Shown here one piece after another: positions 19,697-31,154 of a stretch of DNA of 64,000 nucleotides. Source of the stretch: Nakazawaea peltata (taxonomy: Eukaryota > Ascomycota > Pichiomycetes > Alaninales > Pachysolenaceae); assembly GCA_001599355.1 (NCBI GenBank), contig BCGQ01000001.1, positions 251,135 through 315,134 on the forward strand, read 5' to 3'. The position numbers and the translations under genes are program-made. Position 1 is the stretch's first letter, and every line of letters starts with the position of its first letter. The notes beneath the pieces are model-generated. The model was not told the origin of the DNA. It saw only the letters and a program-made list of their open reading frames with translations, and did no database searches.

Positions 19697-21091
19697 TCAC
19701 TCCTCCAGATCCAGTGGCTCAGTAGCGTTATCTGAGCTCTGCCTTCTGTTGTTGTAGCGTTTTTTATTGTAACCTCTTCTGTTGTTGTTATTGAATCCGT
19801 TGTATTGAGGAACAGCCAGATAATAGTAACCTTGAGGCAGTGGCATACCCCCCATATTTCCGTAAAAGAAGTAAGGAGGAGCTCCCGGTGGTATCATTTG
19901 TTGAGGCTGTGGAATCATATTCATCTCACCTTCAACACTACCAGGTCCTGGAACTACAAATGGTGGTGGTGGCATGTACCCATAAGGTGGGTACGGTGGA
20001 TACAGCTGAGGAACAAATCCCTCTTGCCCACCATTATTGAACCTATACTGTCTTCTTTGGTAATGGTTCTTATTGTTGAATCTTTGGTTTTTGAATTTGT
20101 TTTCATCATGATCGTTATTCTCATCTGTACCTTCGTTAAGAGTCTCATGTTCGGATTCTCCGTCTTCTTCTTCTCCTTCGAATATCTCCAGTCTGGCTTT
20201 GTTATACATTTCTTCTTTTGACAGTCTTTCATTTTCCAACGAAATTGAAGTATTTGGGGACTCTATTGAAGAATCGGGGGATGTTTCATATGATCCTGGC
20301 TCTGATGACATCAGAGAATCTTTCCTACTGATAATTTTGTAAGGTTTTTGGTTATTAGGTGGCTGCAGAGACCCTGGGAATGGGTAAATATATCTTGGTC
20401 TTTGTTGTTGTTGTTGATATCCCATTCGTTGTTGGTTCTTTCTATAATTATTGTATCCATTTTGATAATTATTTCTATTATTGTAGTTACGTCCACGGTT
20501 TAAAGGCATGGTAGGTGATTGGAATAATCCATTCTTGATCAAGAAATCATCACTGATATCGTTACTAACTTCAATCTCTGGGAATAACTCATTTGGAATA
20601 TCTTTTAACTTCATTTTATCGAATTTGGTGACAGGGACAAGATCTTTTTCTTCGGCATCTTCTTCATCTTCAACGTTAGGTACTACCTCATCCTTTCCCG
20701 TGTCATTGACCGAACTGGTGTTCTCTTTAAATATCACCATCGATGCACCATCTTTAAGTAAAATGTGTCCCATCTTATAGTAGGCCGATATTTGGTGTAC
20801 CAACAATCTATAGTATGAATTGAGGGGTTGTAATCTCCAAGAGACGGTTGCCGAGGAGATAAAGCTGGAAAGATCATTCTCCAATCTTAATATGAAATAT
20901 CTATCCTTTGGATTACCATTGAATAACGCCTTGTACAATATAGTACTTATCTCATACTTGGCACAGACCAGTTCCAATTTTTGGTCGTTGTCGGTATCGA
21001 TTTCCAGTGAAGATTCCGAGTCTGTGATATGTGGAATCAGTTCAGAATTCGGTTCAATACCATTCAGCGGTTCCATTAGCAGTTCTGTCAT
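19697..21091 (-). CDS. RBS1: R3H/SUZ-type RNA-binding protein, Rbs1-like
   Basis: A 464-aa protein, about the length of S. cerevisiae Rbs1 (457 aa). The R3H domain near residues 65-125 shows RYFILRLENDLSSFI, LQPLNSYYRLLVHQISAYY and MGHIL, the typical Arg-xxx-His spacing. A SUZ-like segment follows (KIISRKDSLMSSEPGS). The C-terminal half is Asn/Arg/Tyr/Pro-rich (RGRNYNNRNN, FNNNNRRGYNKKRYNNRR), a low-complexity RNA-binding or condensate-forming tail. Yeast Rbs1 affects Pol III assembly and binds mRNA 3' UTRs; the same role here is inference. Confidence 0.78.
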   Translation of the reverse strand: MTELLMEPLNGIEPNSELIPHITDSESSLEIDTDNDQKLELVCAKYEISTILYKALFNGNPKDRYFILRLENDLSSFISSATVSWRLQPLNSYYRLLVHQISAYYKMGHILLKDGASMVIFKENTSSVNDTGKDEVVPNVEDEEDAEEKDLVPVTKFDKMKLKDIPNELFPEIEVSNDISDDFLIKNGLFQSPTMPLNRGRNYNNRNNYQNGYNNYRKNQQRMGYQQQQQRPRYIYPFPGSLQPPNNQKPYKIISRKDSLMSSEPGSYETSPDSSIESPNTSISLENERLSKEEMYNKARLEIFEGEEEDGESEHETLNEGTDENNDHDENKFKNQRFNNKNHYQRRQYRFNNGGQEGFVPQLYPPYPPYGYMPPPPFVVPGPGSVEGEMNMIPQPQQMIPPGAPPYFFYGNMGGMPLPQGYYYLAVPQYNGFNNNNRRGYNKKRYNNRRQSSDNATEPLDLEE

Positions 21092-22130
21092 TTTATACCA
21101 CCGTATCGCTTTCTAATCCAACTAAAGTCCGCTCGTTACTCGTATATTTCGGGTTTGTAGTCCGGGGTCGAGTGAGAAAATTATTGTGTAATTAACAATA
21201 ATACACGACTAATTGGCTCGAATTATAAATTCGGATCGTCAAATTCGATTCACTCCCGTAATGAAGCACCCGCTTTTCAGAACCCGAACAACTCGTTTGG
21301 ATAAGGCCCTCTACAATTTTCCTTTGTCCTGCTCCAAATTTTCCAGGCGCTTCTGTAATATTACCCTGCGCGAAATTTGAATATAGGGGGAGATTTTTCC
21401 CTGGAAGGGAAGAGTAAGCGCTAGTGGAGGAGGATGATTGGCTCGGGAGGTGCGGGAAGGATGGAGGAAAAGGGAAGGGGAAAGGGAAGAAATAAGTGAC
21501 TATGCGTGGGGGTGGTACGAGAGTAGTGAGATAATATGAGGTTGACAGTTTGTGATCGGTGATGCGGCTAAGTTGAGATGAGCCATCAACCATCCGGAAT
21601 TTTGTTTTGTTATTAAGTATATATGGGTGGTATTTGTATTATAAATGATATATAATAGAAAAGGTGGGTGAAGAATTGGCTGAAGAAAAAAGGTGTGGAA
21701 TTACAGTAGAGAATTAAAGTAGGGAATTCTAATGTATCACTACTGAGTAGTTCTTTAATTGAACTGATGTCTTGATTGTGATAATTTTTGAGGTGCTCCT
21801 CAAACAGTCATTAAATCTTGTTCAGTCACAATATCATACCATTTATTCCCAACCTTATCACCTCCACTGGATTCCGATCCTCCTCTGTGCCCTTCTCTTA
21901 CCCTTCCCTTTCCCTTCCCCAAACTAACCCCTTTCTCACTTTTTCCCTCTTTAATTTTTCCCTCTTTACTTTTTCCCTCTCTTTTCCTTCTCCTTTCCCT
22001 TCTGTTCTTCCCTCCTTTTCTCCTTACTGACACACTCATTTAATGACAGATCCTCCCGCGCGCTATCCATTCAAAATCAAAGATAACCGAACCCCTTTAC
22101 AAATACTCACCCCCCCCCCCATACATTGCA
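21092..22130. other. Divergent promoter region RBS1 / UFD2
   Basis: About 1.04 kb, no gene supported. It has ACACGACT (AGTCGTGT on minus) at 21203-21210. A purine tract lies at about 21420-21490, and a strong pyrimidine tract at about 21890-22015 contains repeated TTTTTCCCTCTTTA-like units. A C10 run lies just before the UFD2 start (about 22110-22120). Confidence 0.55.
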
Positions 22131-25100
22131 ATGTCGACGCCACAGGATCAAATCCGAGCTAAAAGACTTGCCAAATTGGCGGTATCTGCCAATAATTCTG
22201 TACCGCCACAGAATCCTACCCCTGAACCTAAGAAACTGACTCCCTCAGTCGAAGACAACCAACCCCCACCGCTGCAAAAACCCTTAACCGCCACTACCCC
22301 TCTGGTATCAAAACCACCTCCAAAGCAAGAATCTCTCGAGAATTGGACTAACTCAACCTTGGAATACGTTTTGCAATTGACCGTGAACCCTGAATGTCCC
22401 GTTAAGGAGTACGTTTTCTTGCCTTCAACTCACGAAGAGAGTGGCAACACTTTGCTTTCTGTTGAGTTGATCGATCAAGCAATTGTCGAGATTCTTTCGG
22501 AGATCGGGTTGAATTCGGCTACCGAGCTTGGCAATTACCCCTTGTCTTACTTAAAGGACTGTTGGATTCGCGCTGTCAAATCTAGGAGATTAATCAAACC
22601 AACAGATCCACTTATCACTGACAAATACGCTTTATTGGATGAAACCATCAGATTAACTTCCAGTTATGGATCTCTCTGCTTCCAAGCACCTGAAATGTTC
22701 GTCAATAGCATAGATTTAAGAGGAACAATTGAGATCTTGATCAAAAATATCTACGATTTGACCGATTTCCTCGTTCAAATCATCGCAAGAAGTATAGAAA
22801 ATGACGCTTTATTGGAATTCTTGAACATTATAGTTCCATATTTATCCAAAAAGATGATCTTATGTGATGTTAATTCTACCACGGATCAAGAACACATCAA
22901 GGTATTCACCGTATTCCAAATTTTAATTAATGAAAAGGCTGTAGCCTCAATTATCACACAAGTTGAAGGTTGGAATGATTACTTGGACATTGAAAAAGCT
23001 TGTGATTTGGAAACTAAATCTCTTCTTGGTCCATTTTATAGAGTTTCACCACTTTTGGAATCTGTTTGCCTGTCAAATTATCATTCATCACAATCAAAGG
23101 CTCAAATTCTGTCGACTCATGAAGCTTTACAAGCAGAGCATAGATCAATCATCGACAGATTGTTCAATATAACTGATAAACTTGTAAGGGCCAATCTGGA
23201 GACAAGGAAACTGTTATTACTCTTCTTTGCACATGTGGCTAATAAGAATCACTTAAGAAGAGGTGAACATGCTGATTTGAAAGAGTTATCATCTCATTCA
23301 TTCATGGCCAATATTTCAACTATCTTGATCAAATTATGTCAACCTTTCTTGGCTGATCCATCCTATAAAAAGATCGACAAAATCGATATAGATTATTTGT
23401 CGAAGAATGATCTTCTTGATGTGAAGGAAGAGACAAGACTTAATGCCACAATTCAAGAGAGTGAAGAGTATTACAATGGGAACTCTGGTGGAGACACAAA
23501 CTTTATTAGTGATTGTTTCTTCTTAAGTCTCACTTATTTGCATTATGGTATCGGAGGTATACTATTGGAGGAGAACAGATTAAAACGTGATATCAAGTAT
23601 TATGAAGAACAACTTCCAAAATTGGAACAAATGGCTCGGTCTGCTCCTAATAATGCCTTTGTTAAGAGTCATGTCGATAGGTTAAAGAAGATGGTTGAAA
23701 CTGTTAAGGCAAAGAAGAATGGTATCTCCATGTATTTCACTCATAAATTCTTTCAGCAAGAGGTATTTGAATTTGTTGTCGGTGCTTCTGTTTTCTTCAT
23801 CAGGTTGATCGACCCAACTCATGGCTATCCTTTCAATAAGATACAGTTACCGTTCCATGAAATCGAGGCAGAGAATTTAGATAACCATGATTATCTTAAA
23901 ACTCTTTCACCAAAACCGTTCAAATTCTTCCCTGAAATGTTCATCGAAGGTATTGTCAATTATGCAAAGTATATTGTTCGTTATAGCTATAATCCTTTGA
24001 TGTACGAGAAGACTGGCAAGTTACCCCAGTTCATCCAGTTTGCCGTTACTTTGTTGAGATGTTCTGAATTATTAGGAAACCCTCATTTAAAAGGTTCCAT
24101 CATCGAGGTTCTCTTTGCTGGGTCAATTGAATATCAAAATGGAGACGAAGGATTTATGATTTCGATTTTCAAAGATGATCCGTTAGTCAGTTCAAATTTG
24201 ATTGTATCTTTGTTGGACTTTTATGTGCAATGTGAGAGAACTGGACTGTCTTCTCAATTCTATGATAAATTCAACATTCGTTACAATATCTCTTTCATTT
24301 TGGAGAAGTTGTGGACCGAGAAAATGTTCAGAGAACAATTGAAGCAACAAGTATCTAAGAATTTGAAATTCTTTGTGAGATTTGTTGCCAGAATTTTGAA
24401 TGACGCTACTTATTTGTTGGATGAATCATTAAGACAATTGCTGGAAGTTCATTCTTGTGAGGTCGAACTAGATAACAGATCGAAAGGACTCGGTTCAAAT
24501 TTGGAAGGAACTGATGAAGAGATCGCCAAGAAATTGCAACAGCTGGAAAACCAAGCTAAATCTCTTGTCAGATTGAGTAACAAGACGATCAACTTATTTG
24601 ATAAATTCACAACAGAGACTCCTCTGTCTTTTACGATTCCCGAAATTGTTGAAAGATTGGCTAGTATGTTAAATTATAACTTGGCACTGTTAGTTGGTCC
24701 TAAATGTCGTGAATTGAAAGTGAAGAATCCAGAACGGTTTGAATTTGAGCCTTCTAGTTTATTATTGAGCTTGTGCCGTATATTTGTCAATTTGTCCAAG
24801 CAACAAAAGTTCTTGGAACTGGTGCTGAGAGATATCAGATCTTTTGACCCGGCCTATTTCCAAAAACTGGCCAAGATTTTGTCCAAACACAAGTCATTTG
24901 ATGCCAGACCTGAATTCTTGGATCAGTTAATCAAATTCAGTGAGGAACTGTCTTTGAAGAAACAACAAGATGAGGACGAAGAGATGGAATTAGGTGATAT
25001 TCCAGATGAGTTCTTAGATCCGTTGATGTACACTTTGATGGAAGATCCAGTTATCTTGCCAACCTCTAAAGTATCGATCGACAGATCTACAATCAGAGCT

Positions 25101-25250
25101 CATCTTTTAAACGATCCTACAGATCCTTTCAACAGAATGCCTTTAAGATTCGAAGATGTGGTTCCAGATGAAGAGTTGAAATCCAAGATCCAACAATACA
25201 AAATGTCTCGCAAGAGCAAAGGCGATAATGATATTGATATGACTACATAA
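22131..25250 (+). CDS. UFD2: Ubiquitin chain elongation factor E4 (Ufd2)
   Basis: A 1039-aa U-box E4 ligase (yeast Ufd2 961 aa) that extends ubiquitin chains on Cdc48-bound substrates. About 80 N-terminal residues are Pro-rich and disordered. The long helical UFD core covers roughly 150-930, with landmarks NYNLALLVGPKC and LLSLCRIFVNLSKQQKF. The U-box is at about 960-1025 (IPDEFLDPLMYTLMEDPVIL, IDRSTIRAHL, NRMPL). The conserved AVA-x-D-x-RS motif is written with CTG at both Ala positions (24819-24821 and 24825-24827). Tail-to-tail with RPL35, 100 bp apart. Confidence 0.96.
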   Translation: MSTPQDQIRAKRLAKLAVSANNSVPPQNPTPEPKKLTPSVEDNQPPPLQKPLTATTPLVSKPPPKQESLENWTNSTLEYVLQLTVNPECPVKEYVFLPSTHEESGNTLLSVELIDQAIVEILSEIGLNSATELGNYPLSYLKDCWIRAVKSRRLIKPTDPLITDKYALLDETIRLTSSYGSLCFQAPEMFVNSIDLRGTIEILIKNIYDLTDFLVQIIARSIENDALLEFLNIIVPYLSKKMILCDVNSTTDQEHIKVFTVFQILINEKAVASIITQVEGWNDYLDIEKACDLETKSLLGPFYRVSPLLESVCLSNYHSSQSKAQILSTHEALQAEHRSIIDRLFNITDKLVRANLETRKLLLLFFAHVANKNHLRRGEHADLKELSSHSFMANISTILIKLCQPFLADPSYKKIDKIDIDYLSKNDLLDVKEETRLNATIQESEEYYNGNSGGDTNFISDCFFLSLTYLHYGIGGILLEENRLKRDIKYYEEQLPKLEQMARSAPNNAFVKSHVDRLKKMVETVKAKKNGISMYFTHKFFQQEVFEFVVGASVFFIRLIDPTHGYPFNKIQLPFHEIEAENLDNHDYLKTLSPKPFKFFPEMFIEGIVNYAKYIVRYSYNPLMYEKTGKLPQFIQFAVTLLRCSELLGNPHLKGSIIEVLFAGSIEYQNGDEGFMISIFKDDPLVSSNLIVSLLDFYVQCERTGLSSQFYDKFNIRYNISFILEKLWTEKMFREQLKQQVSKNLKFFVRFVARILNDATYLLDESLRQLLEVHSCEVELDNRSKGLGSNLEGTDEEIAKKLQQLENQAKSLVRLSNKTINLFDKFTTETPLSFTIPEIVERLASMLNYNLALLVGPKCRELKVKNPERFEFEPSSLLLSLCRIFVNLSKQQKFLELVLRDIRSFDPAYFQKLAKILSKHKSFDARPEFLDQLIKFSEELSLKKQQDEDEEMELGDIPDEFLDPLMYTLMEDPVILPTSKVSIDRSTIRAHLLNDPTDPFNRMPLRFEDVVPDEELKSKIQQYKMSRKSKGDNDIDMTT

Positions 25251-25350
25251 ACATTTACCTATAAAATCATAGAAACATGTTTTCAAAGAAACAGTTTATT
25301 AGATGTAGAAGTTATATATATTAGAAGACATTCACAAACACACAAACTTT

Positions 25351-26034
25351 TTAGGCCTTGATGGCGTACTTTCTTTGTGGGAAAGTGATTTGAGCCTTTC
25401 TTTGCTTTTCAGTGATTCTGGAAGCCTCGAACTTGGTCAACTTTCTTCTCAAAGCTCTGGTCTTCTTGGCTCTCAAGTCCTTTGGAATGTACTTCTTACC
25501 GGCGTAGAAAGCTCTGACACTGGCTCTTTGTTGTTGGTTGATAACAGTCAAGACTCTGGCAATGTCCTTCTTGACAGTGTTAATCTTTGGCAAAGATGGC
25601 TTGGTCAATTTTTGGACCTTCAAGGAGGCCAATTCTTTCTTCAAGTCAACTAATTGTTCTTGTAATTGTTCCTTAGACTTGTTACTAAGTTCGTAAGTCT
25701 TAACACCAGCCTGTAAAAATTAGTTAGTATATTGATTAATCGGTTAATAGAGTGGTGTGTTGTAAGTGAGTAGAGAGATGAATGATATACCACTACTCAT
25801 CGTGGAAACATCGGGAAACTTGACAAATGAGCTGGTCACCTTCCTGATATATCTTGTCTGTTCACTCTTCTGTATTTTATTCCACTTCTTCATTATTTCT
25901 TCCTTGGTGGAAATAATTTTCATCGTCGTCCTCTTCTTGATATTTCCATTACTTTCAAACTTTGATATTCACTTCTCATCTACTCTCTTGACTTGACTCA
26001 TACTATCCACTCTTGACATGATACCACATACCAT
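25351..26034 (-). CDS. RPL35: 60S ribosomal protein L35 (uL29), spliced
   Basis: Two exons. Exon 1 is only the ATG (26032-26034). The intron is 25711-26031. Exon 2 (25351-25710) starts [16 protein letters not shown] and ends QRKYAIKA. The joined product is 120 aa, the exact length of yeast L35, and differs from it at few positions. Splice signals are canonical: GTATGT directly after ATG, TACTAAC (25723-25729, minus) and CAG at the 3' end. S. cerevisiae RPL35A/B also splice right after the start codon, so intron position is conserved. L35 sits at the ribosome exit tunnel. A Cbf1/Tbf1-like composite site lies 220 bp upstream. Confidence 0.95.
25711..26031 (-). other. RPL35 spliceosomal intron (321 nt)
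   Basis: Donor GTATGT follows the initiator ATG. The branch point TACTAAC is at 25723-25729 and the acceptor TTTTTACAG precedes GCT. I saw no snoRNA boxes inside it, although a box C/D element could be missed by eye. Confidence 0.93.
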
Positions 26035-26865
26035 TTTCAACGTAGTTCTGTTTAAATTGATCAGTATTGTAAATTAAAAAGGTGAAAAATATATATATGA
26101 AATTTTTTTTCCTAAATTTTTTCTCTTCCAGTATAATTTGGTGCCAATACAAAGAGCCTTAAGCTTTGGTAGAGGGAAAAAGAAATTGTGTTAGCAGTTG
26201 GGAAAAATTTTTTAAGCTACGAGGAGAAAAGTAGTGCGCGGGAAATAATTAATGTCACGTGCGCTTAGGGTATGTAGACCTGTTGAAACATCATAACACC
26301 GCCTCTTTTCAAGTCGTGCGCAGCTTTATCGCTGTTAGTTTCTGTTCCTTGATCCGAAATTGTCGAGAGATCTGTTTCTTTTTTTGATTTTCGTGTACAA
26401 ATTGGGCAAAATAAGGGGGGAAGAATCGGTAGGGTAATGATAGTGGTGGGGTTCATGTCGTGATGGGGTACATAGCGTGGTGCATCCAGGACATGGTGGG
26501 ATGATAGTATAAGATAATAATCATAAAAGTAATGAGGATGTAAATCTCTGTAGGATAAGACGGCAGTTTTTTCATACTTTGAATTTCTTGTCACCGTGTT
26601 TCAATGTACTACGATAAGATAAACAGATCTATGGGCTGTAAAAATATATCACTTGATATCAATTTAGTAAATAATCTCACAAATATATATGCCTCTCTTC
26701 TCCACGAACTCTGATCATGGATAGGGTCAAAGTATGCAATTGGGATCAGATAGAAATAAAGGATGTCAATAAATTTTGAAAGATTGTTTAATTTGAATTG
26801 GTTAAAGCAATTGCTTTATATATAGAACAATAAAATAGTGAGATAAAACAGCCAAGACGTAACGA
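26035..26865. other. RPL35 promoter and ARF1 3' flank
   Basis: About 830 bp. It includes T-rich tracts (26100-26125), the Cbf1/Tbf1-like composite, AGTCGTGC (26312-26319) and, towards ARF1, AT-rich likely 3'-UTR sequence. A 109-codon minus-strand frame here overlaps the promoter elements and has no family signal. Confidence 0.55.
26254..26271. promoter_or_regulatory. Composite CACGTG (Cbf1) + TTAGGGT (Tbf1-like) site upstream of RPL35
   Basis: GTCACGTG (26254-26261) is followed two bases later by CTTAGGGT (26264-26271). Cbf1 and Tbf1 together drive ribosomal-protein genes in Candida albicans, and TTAGGGT matches the telomere-like Tbf1 site. Position about 220 bp upstream of the RPL35 ATG fits. 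Rap1-type sites were not noticed. Confidence 0.6.
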
Positions 26866-28133
<1,268 letters not shown>

Positions 28134-28442
28134 CTTTCAAAATGTTAGCGTGTGTTCTATTAAATATAATATGATCTATGTATTTTATAATCACCCGAAT
28201 GAAATGAATACGTTTGTAATATATTTGGAACTTGAAAATAAGAAAAAAAACCAAGGAAAAAACTACCGGGAGACGGAATCTAAAACGAGAAGGGTACCTA
28301 AATAAAAAATGCGCGTGTAAGCACAGGGGGAAGTGAGCGCTAGCGCTACGCCTTCATATACATTGAGCAAAAATACACGACCGAAGTGGCTACAGGTTAG
28401 TTATAGACTCAAATTATAGAAACTCCCGTATTGATGTATATA

Positions 28443-29447
28443 TTATTTACCCACGTTAATCTTGCAACCTTCGTATTTCTTGAACAGCCTGTAGAAGATA
28501 CTGTAGGTGACTTGATCATTATCAGGCTCCCAGTAAATCTCTGTTAATCTGATATGCCAAGGTGGATACCCTTGTAAATCCAATGAAGGTTGGAAAAGAA
28601 TCAAGAGATCTGGTTCGGGACCTACGAGATCTGTCAATTCTTTATCGACAAACAGAACATTAATATCATCAACTTTCAACTCTTTTTTCAATGCTAATTC
28701 AGACATGATCTTTGTCAAGTCTACGATTGTTGACCTTCCGTCAATAACAGACAATAAACTTATCTCGATATCTATCTCTTCGGAATCAGGTATTCCTTCG
28801 TCATCGAACCCGTCAAATTTTAAATTCAAATGAGGAATCTTGATACGGATATTAGGAACATCATCGACACCGAAATAACTGACGAATGTCTTATAGATTG
28901 CGTGGCGTAATTGAGGAATTGATTTCTTCAAACATCCTGTTTTCTCGTAGATCGAGAGTTCATGAATCCCCGAACAGACACTCCACGTGATCAACTCAGA
29001 AGTATCGTTCAATAATCCCTCTAGACCACCATTCGTGTCCTCATCGGGCTTAAGGGTCAAAATAGTAGAGACCCTTTTCGGGATCTTTGCCAACTTATTG
29101 ATATCTTGGTTGATTAACAGCGGTGTCTTCGATGGATTATACAGTAAGGTCAAGAACTTGAGCTTGATCTTATTATAGCTGTATTGGTAGGCCCTATAGA
29201 CCGACATGCAAATGTATATGATCATTAACACCCCTTGGTATATAAAGGAGAAACTGTCTCCTTCTCTTGCTTCAACAAGAGATGTATCCAAGCCAGAGTC
29301 AATTGGCACCTTCGGCGCTTTCACTATCTTACTCATATTATCGGTGATCGAGCCATTGGTATAATTGGGCGGTTGAGATATACCCGATGCAATTTTAGAT
29401 TCCACGGTGGTCCTTTCGGAACCCCTGTACTTCAACTCGGTTGCCAT
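28443..29447 (-). CDS. NUS1: Dehydrodolichyl diphosphate synthase accessory subunit (Nus1/NgBR)
   Basis: A 334-aa ER protein that forms the cis-prenyltransferase with Rer2/Srt1, making dolichol for glycosylation. I moved the start to ATG 29445-29447 (MATELKYRG); the frame opens at a TTG. One membrane segment near residues 70-90 (IYQGVLMIIYICMSVYRAY) anchors it. The cytosolic prenyltransferase-like domain follows: IPKRVSTILTLK, ELITWSVCSGIHELSIYEKTG. The C-terminus PPWHIRLTEIYWEP...KINVGK is the family ending; the RxG-type tail motif appears here as N-V-G. Yeast Nus1 is 375 aa. Confidence 0.88.
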   Translation of the reverse strand: MATELKYRGSERTTVESKIASGISQPPNYTNGSITDNMSKIVKAPKVPIDSGLDTSLVEAREGDSFSFIYQGVLMIIYICMSVYRAYQYSYNKIKLKFLTLLYNPSKTPLLINQDINKLAKIPKRVSTILTLKPDEDTNGGLEGLLNDTSELITWSVCSGIHELSIYEKTGCLKKSIPQLRHAIYKTFVSYFGVDDVPNIRIKIPHLNLKFDGFDDEGIPDSEEIDIEISLLSVIDGRSTIVDLTKIMSELALKKELKVDDINVLFVDKELTDLVGPEPDLLILFQPSLDLQGYPPWHIRLTEIYWEPDNDQVTYSIFYRLFKKYEGCKINVGK

Positions 29448-30283
29448 GTAGATTGGATTGTGATAAATGACAGATATACACAATCTAGTGCGAGAAACAG
29501 AAATGACTAATGCAGATTCTGATGCAACTACCCAGAGCTTTAATTCCGGTTTAATGTAAGCTTCCAGCTATTTGACGTTGACCCTTGTTAGAAAAAGGAG
29601 TCTAAATGAGATGGAAAAATTAGTCGTTGTCCCCTTTACGTGATGGGATATTTTCGTAATTTGCTGTGTGTGGTTAGGGGTTAATGGGTTGAGGAGAAGG
29701 GGACGAGGGAAAGGGGGCGAGGAAATGAGGAGGAGCAGAAGGGAGGAGCAGAAAGAGAGTGAGGAAGATTTATCAGTTACGGAAGATAACACGGAGACTC
29801 TAGGTATTTGGCTAGGTTGTCTTAGTAGGTAGTGGGCCAAGGGTTGAGAAATGGCCCAAGTTTGATGTTTAACTACAGCCGTATACAGGCTTGGAAGAGG
29901 AAACGAGAAAGTACAAAATAAGATTACCTCCTTTGATGGGGGACCTGTAAAAAAGTAGATCTAACAATTATGGAGAAATCTCGCATCCCATAATTTGCAA
30001 AAGTGGTTCAGATAAGAAAAACGGTTCTAAAGATTCATTGTGCATGGAGAGATTTCTTCAATCTAAAAGAAACTCTTCGAAGATGCAAATCTCATTAGTA
30101 ATCTGTTTGTCATACTTCAGGAACAAGGCTGAGCATATGCTCGTTTATTCAATAACTCTTATAAAGAGTGTTATATGATGTCAAACGAGGTCGTTTCTGT
30201 ATCCATTGCCATAGATTCTAGAAATTGACTCAGATGAGACAAATAGTGCAGAATATTGCATGCAGTGATTCTAAATTCTGAGT

Positions 30284-30348
30284 AGAACACAGCGATTTGA
30301 TGAAATAAGATTTTCCAAATTTCAGATCATCTTGATTCGCTGTGTTCT
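30284..30348. repeat. 12-bp perfect inverted repeat with 41-nt loop
   Basis: AGAACACAGCGA (30284-30295) and TCGCTGTGTTCT (30337-30348) are exact reverse complements. Flanking and inner bases pair only partly. It has no transposase or target-site duplication that I can see. It could be a hairpin of a noncoding transcript, a terminator or a remnant of a small repeat. Confidence 0.7.
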
Positions 30349-30978
30349 GTGGTCTGTTGTTACTACACTTTTCTCACCGGCATCTTCTTGCCCCGGGTCA
30401 CCCTGGCTCCACCAAAACAGCCACCCAGCAAAAGGGCGGAAATCTAAAAAAAACTGTGCGTCCGCAATAAGGATTGTCACATAAATCCTTTTTGTTTGAT
30501 GCTTCTATTTTTCTTTTTATGCGCTAAGGGCAAGAGGGGCACCTTTTCTTATTTTGAGGGCGAAAAATTATTCGGTGGAAACCACAACAAAATCCGATCC
30601 CAAAGATACTCCGAACGTTTAGATAAGGTGAGGGAATTCTCATCTATTGCGTAAAAAAAATTGCTCGCACTCTGTTTGCCCTTCTTCTCGAAGTTACCTA
30701 TCTCCATATGCTGTCTCACTTGTGCAGGAAAAAATTTAATAGAATTTTAAATTAAGGTGCAGATGGATCTACCCCTTTTTGGTGAGTTTTGTGTCCTTTT
30801 TTTTCTTTTTTTTTGCAGGATGCAGGTCGACTGGCCAATCTTTCTTCTTGGTTTAGTAACTTTATTTAGAGCTACTGCACGGTCTAAGTGTTCTTTGACC
30901 TCATCTTAGCTCGCAAATGGTCAAAAATTGCCTCTTTTCCGAGGACAAGCAGGACAAATGTTAGTGTTTTACTTAACA

Positions 30979-30999
30979 GGGGGATAAATTTGATCCCCC
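30979..30999. promoter_or_regulatory. Inverted repeat GGGGGAT-N7-ATCCCCC upstream of acetyltransferase A
   Basis: Two exact 7-bp arms separated by AAATTTG, about 155 bp upstream of the start and about 85 bp above the TATAAAA box. Each arm contains the stress-element core (AGGGG/CCCC). It is placed like an upstream activating site; the factor is unknown. Confidence 0.45.
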
Positions 31000-31154
31000 A
31001 TCTTGACCCCTATGATACTTTAGGGGGGCCGTTGTCGCAGTATGCATATCTGAGACTTTAGAATTAAAACCGTTTTGATCTGCCATATAAAAGGCTTGGA
31101 AGTATCTCGATTTTCTCCAGCACCTCATCTCTCCATAATAGAAATCATTAAAAG

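Larger units (their letters stand above)
29448..31154. other. Long divergent intergenic region NUS1 / acetyltransferase A
   Basis: About 1.7 kb, the longest gene-free stretch here. I saw no tRNA or credible protein gene. It holds a purine tract (29680-29770), a 12-bp perfect inverted repeat (30284-30295 and 30337-30348), T-rich runs (30790-30820), a GGGGGAT...ATCCCCC inverted repeat (30979-30999) and a TATAAAA box (31086-31092) 63 bp before the acetyltransferase start. Confidence 0.55.

Noticed and set aside
26265-26594. 109-codon minus-strand frame upstream of RPL35
   Set aside because: Overlaps the Cbf1/Tbf1-like site and AGTCGTGC; composition is not protein-like.
29568-29840. 90-codon minus-strand frame after NUS1
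   Set aside because: Created by a purine/pyrimidine tract; low complexity and no recognisable fold.
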